NCBI GenBank assembly: GCA_934486895.1
Contig: CAKSQZ010000003.1
Coordinates: 1-64,000, forward strand
Direction of reading: 5' to 3'
DNA from: an uncultured Eubacteriales bacterium
GTDB lineage: Bacteria; Bacillota; Clostridia; Oscillospirales; Acutalibacteraceae
Length of the DNA stretch: 64,000 nucleotides
This document shows, piece after piece, positions 61,242 to 64,000 of this stretch. The stretch's first letter is position 1. Each line of letters starts with the position of its first letter. The notes below the pieces were generated by a model. It was not told the DNA's origin. It ran no database searches and was given only the letters and a program-made list of their open reading frames with translations. The translations under genes were made by a program, and so were the position numbers.

Positions 61242-62720
61242 ATGAACACTGTTCCCGACCACAGCGGGATAATCGACTACAAGGCTGAGATCAGCACGGA
61301 TATTGATGAAAATTACCGCACCTTCAAGCGAATATTTAAAAATGACGACACTGTCATAATCCGCATTTTTGAAAACCGAAGCGATCCGTCTGTACGATAT
61401 CTCGGCATTTCGGTGAACGGCATGGTAAAAAGCAACTCAATATATCAGAGCATAACCTCCCCGCTGATAAATCTCTCGTTTTCCGACGGCGGTGACCGTA
61501 TCGACCGAATGGCAAAAGAGATGATAACCAGCCTTGATATAAAGGTCATAGAAAATGTGAGCGATGTTGTGACCGGTATTTTATACGGCGATACCGCGGT
61601 CATGGTGGACGGGTCGACACGCGCAATAACGGTCGAGACAAAAGGTTTTGCAACAAGGTCGGTATCCGAACCGGACAGCGAAAGAGGGCTTAAAGGCTCG
61701 AAAGAGGGGTTCACCGAATCGATCATAATGAACACCTCAATGATACGCCGCAGGATACTCTCAAGCGATCTTAAATTCGAGTTTTTCAGGCTCGGCACAA
61801 GAACAAATACGCTCGTTTGCGTTGCATATGTCGAATCGCTTGTTGATAAAAAGGTGCTGACTGAGTTTTTACGGCGGATAAAAGCAATAAAGACCGACGG
61901 TGTTTTAGACACAAATTATATCGATGAACAGATAAAAGACCGTCGGTTTTCGCCGTTTAAGACCTGCGGCTCTACCGAAAAACCCGATGTCGCCGCCGCA
62001 GGGCTGCTTGAGGGCAGAGTTGCACTCATTGCGGACGGCACGCCGATAGTGCTGACAGCGCCATATCTTTTTATCGAAAACTTTCAGTCGCCGGACGACT
62101 ATTATCTTAATTTCTGGTTTGCATCGATCGGCAGAATTATCAGAATTTTAGGCTTTTTTATAACGATCTCACTGCCGTCGGTTTATCTTGCGCTTGTTAC
62201 ATTCCACAGCGAAATGCTGCCCGACGGATTTATGACAGCGATCGCCGAAGCGTCGAGGGGCGTTCCGTTTCCGACAGTCGTTGAGTGCTTTCTTATGCTG
62301 TTTGTTTTTGAAGTGCTGAGAGAAACGGGGATCCGTATGCCGTCTAAGATAGGTCAGGCGCTGAGTATTGTCGGCGGTCTTGTCGTCGGGCAGTCGGCGG
62401 TCGAGGCTAAGATCGTCAGCGCGCCGATGGTGATAGTCGTTGCGTTCACGGGGATAACCGGACTTTGTGTGCCGAGGCTTTCGGGGGCGGCTATTATGAT
62501 ACGCACTCTCGCTCTGATCTCCACAGCATTCTTAGGGTTCTACGGCTTTTTTGCCTTTATGACCGTTACGTTGATCCACCTTTTATCGCTTCGTTCATTC
62601 GGCTTTGAATATATTTCGATGTCGCTCGGATTTCAGCGGATAAAGGATGTTTATTTCCGAGCGCCGCACGAAAAAATGAAAACGCGTCCGACTTTCGCAA
62701 AGGATATGATACGAAAATGA
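61242..62720 (+). CDS. Spore germination receptor subunit, GerA family
   Basis: 492 residues from ATG 61242. An N-terminal soluble domain (about 1-290) with IIDYKAEISTDIDENYRTFKRIF and GDTAVMVDGSTRAI is followed by four or five membrane segments including RVALIADGTPIVLTAPYLF. It is the A subunit of a nutrient germinant receptor in the inner spore membrane. It overlaps the C-subunit gene by 4 bp. Confidence 0.93.
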   Translation: MNTVPDHSGIIDYKAEISTDIDENYRTFKRIFKNDDTVIIRIFENRSDPSVRYLGISVNGMVKSNSIYQSITSPLINLSFSDGGDRIDRMAKEMITSLDIKVIENVSDVVTGILYGDTAVMVDGSTRAITVETKGFATRSVSEPDSERGLKGSKEGFTESIIMNTSMIRRRILSSDLKFEFFRLGTRTNTLVCVAYVESLVDKKVLTEFLRRIKAIKTDGVLDTNYIDEQIKDRRFSPFKTCGSTEKPDVAAAGLLEGRVALIADGTPIVLTAPYLFIENFQSPDDYYLNFWFASIGRIIRILGFFITISLPSVYLALVTFHSEMLPDGFMTAIAEASRGVPFPTVVECFLMLFVFEVLRETGIRMPSKIGQALSIVGGLVVGQSAVEAKIVSAPMVIVVAFTGITGLCVPRLSGAAIMIRTLALISTAFLGFYGFFAFMTVTLIHLLSLRSFGFEYISMSLGFQRIKDVYFRAPHEKMKTRPTFAKDMIRK

Positions 62721-63664
62721 TCAAAAAGGCGGCAGTCTTTGCGCTTTGCATTGTTATATCGATAAGTCTTTGCTCCTGCTACGACTATAAGGAGCTGAAA
62801 AACTACACCTTTGTTATGGGGATCGGCGTTGATCTTGAGGACGGCAGATACAAGGTCACTGCGGAGCTCGGCTGTATCTCGGACGGCGGAGATGAAGTCA
62901 GGCAGGCTCAGAAGTCGTCGGTGATCGAAAGAAGTGCCGCCAGCTTTCCGCTTGCGCTGTCTTTGCTGACCGACACGACAGGCGGCGAGCTTTATTTCAA
63001 AAACTGCGCTGTGGCAGTGCTCGGTGAAGAACTTTGCGAAAACGGTATCGGCGATGTTGTGGAGTATCGTGTGAAAAGCCCCGATTTTCAGACGGGCATG
63101 ACGCTGGCAACGGCGGTCGGAAAAGCGGAGAATATTTTTTCGGTAGAGCCGACGGCGGACGGCATTATTTCAACCGAGCTTTCACGATCGATAAGATCAG
63201 GCGAGCAAGGACTTTCAAACTCGATAAGCGTGCCGCCTTATCGTGTGCAGAACGAGCTGCAAAGCGGCAGACACATTGCGCTGACTCGGCTCAGAGCAGT
63301 CGGCGGCGGAAAGACGACTGTTGAAGCGGGCGGACTCGGCATTATAAAAGACGGCAGGCAGGTCTGCACGCTGAGCTCGGCGGACGCCGTTTTTTATATG
63401 ATCATGCGCTCGCTTGCAAAAAAAGCGGTCATTGAATGTGAAAACGGCAGCCTGCAGCTTCAAAAATGCTATGCAAAGCAGGAAAACGGTGAGTTTAAAC
63501 TAACTCTCATAACCGCGGGAAAACGCGAAGATATTCCGAAAAACGCCGAAAATGAGCTGAAAAGCAAGGCGGAAAACATCAGAAAATACCTTTTCGCATA
63601 CGGTGTTGATGAACTGCCGAAGGATGAGATCGGCATTGATATTATTTCTGAAAGCGAGCGATAA
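62717..63664 (+). CDS. Spore germination receptor lipoprotein, Ger(x)C family
   Basis: 315 residues. A lipoprotein signal with lipobox LCSC (Cys near 20) is followed by YDYKELKNYTFVMGIGVDLEDGRYKV (key words MGIGVDLEDG). It is shorter than the usual 370-400 residues, the C-terminal domain being reduced. It forms the receptor with the A and B subunits. Confidence 0.88.
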   Translation: MIKKAAVFALCIVISISLCSCYDYKELKNYTFVMGIGVDLEDGRYKVTAELGCISDGGDEVRQAQKSSVIERSAASFPLALSLLTDTTGGELYFKNCAVAVLGEELCENGIGDVVEYRVKSPDFQTGMTLATAVGKAENIFSVEPTADGIISTELSRSIRSGEQGLSNSISVPPYRVQNELQSGRHIALTRLRAVGGGKTTVEAGGLGIIKDGRQVCTLSSADAVFYMIMRSLAKKAVIECENGSLQLQKCYAKQENGEFKLTLITAGKREDIPKNAENELKSKAENIRKYLFAYGVDELPKDEIGIDIISESER

Positions 63665-63667
63665 AAA

Positions 63668-63844
63668 ATGCTGCTTGTGATTATTATTCCGGCTGTTTTC
63701 GCACTAATGTTTTTGTTTGATTTTCAGAATATACGCCGCCGCATGAAAAACAGATGCACTGTTTATTTTATCATAGCGGCGCTTGCCGCCGCAGTCATGC
63801 TATACTGCCTTTTCAGCGGCAGGGCGGCTTTTATCGGGAGGTGA
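63668..63844 (+). CDS. Small two-helix membrane protein in the ger operon
   Basis: 58 residues with two membrane segments (about 2-16 and 28-46) joined by a basic loop (RRRMKNRC). It could be a D-type germination subunit, which is also a small two-helix protein. The assignment rests on size, topology and location between gerC and the B-type gene. Confidence 0.55.
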   Translation: MLLVIIIPAVFALMFLFDFQNIRRRMKNRCTVYFIIAALAAAVMLYCLFSGRAAFIGR

Positions 63845-63848
63845 CGGC

Positions 63849-64000
63849 ATGAACGGCGACAAGCTGAAATCATGGCAGGCTTCCTGCCTTCTTTGCGTGC
63901 TTTTGATAGGAAACCTTAGCGGCGGCTACGGACACTTTAAGTCCGGCGGACTTATCTGGCTTTCTTATGCCGCTGCCGCGGTTTTCGGCGGTCTGCTTGC
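63849..64000 (+). CDS. Spore germination permease-like subunit, GerB type (partial)
   Basis: The first 50 codons are present: MNGDKLKSWQASCLLCVLLI opens a first membrane segment and a second begins before the window edge. In ger operons the B subunit, an APC-type membrane protein, accompanies A and C. The gene continues past the end. Confidence 0.6.
   Translation, partial: MNGDKLKSWQASCLLCVLLIGNLSGGYGHFKSGGLIWLSYAAAAVFGGLL

Overview
The window looks like chromosomal DNA of a spore-forming anaerobic member of the Clostridia, most likely an Oscillospiraceae/Ruminococcaceae-type gut bacterium. The grounds are: sigmaA-type promoters with 17-bp spacing and GGAGG ribosome-binding sites throughout; the Bacillota gene order yicC-remA-gmk-rpoZ-priA-def-fmt-rsmB-rlmN-prpC-prkC-rsgA-thiN-spoVM; a spore-germination operon (gerA/gerC/gerB type); a Na+-pumping decarboxylase beta subunit; and several polysaccharide-active proteins (GH13, GH9, GH16, a cohesin-like wall protein). 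The species cannot be named from this sequence. No rRNA or tRNA gene and no CRISPR array was seen.

Left end (1-4425): a compact integrated element of about 4.3 kb sits in the 3' end of lysS. A 14-bp core (cttcattgtcggga) occurs at 104-117 and again inside lysS at 4412-4425. Reading the minus strand through the left copy gives the residues PTMKPLDK and a stop, which is a displaced original LysS C-terminus. The resident lysS now ends PTMKRLN, supplied by the element. Phased short direct repeats (GAATTAT and GGTGTAA) lie just inside both ends. The cargo is a class-M sirtuin, a zinc-type macrodomain, a flavin/ferredoxin fusion, a double SnoaL-like protein and a divergent HxlR regulator. No integrase is present, so the element looks non-autonomous.

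4400-20147: lysS-greA on the minus strand, then a long plus-strand run: WYL regulator, GH13, HD-domain protein, pyrD, ruvX, ymdB, an intracellular GH9, a small membrane protein, comM, walJ and rlmH. A strongly expressed NifU-like/GGGtGRT pair and a YjeF-N protein follow. 20193-25768 (minus): a zinc-ribbon membrane protein, then cdaR-ftsE-ftsX-M23 hydrolase, a cell-wall-remodelling module. 26059-28856 (plus): a ComEA-like protein and a complete polar-amino-acid ABC transporter.

29008-41656: the conserved cluster described above, with the short genes rpoZ and spoVM that automatic callers miss; coaBC and rpe, which belong to the Bacillus version, are absent. Then a CBS protein, citrate synthase, four 91-bp tandem repeats, a Thr-rich cohesin-like wall protein, a SurA-like lipoprotein with a DUF1653 protein, an OadB/OadG-like pair, an RluA-family synthase and livHMGF without a binding protein.

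53218-64000: a regulator with an N-terminal sugar-binding-like domain and C-terminal HTH diverges from a 1088-residue DUF5107/TPR protein and a GH16 enzyme. A DUF6110 protein with a P1B-type ATPase and a germination-receptor operon, cut by the window edge, complete the stretch. Two genes (the HD-domain protein and ftsE), and possibly a third (rluA), have no AUG, GUG or UUG at the expected start and appear to begin at AUC or AUA.
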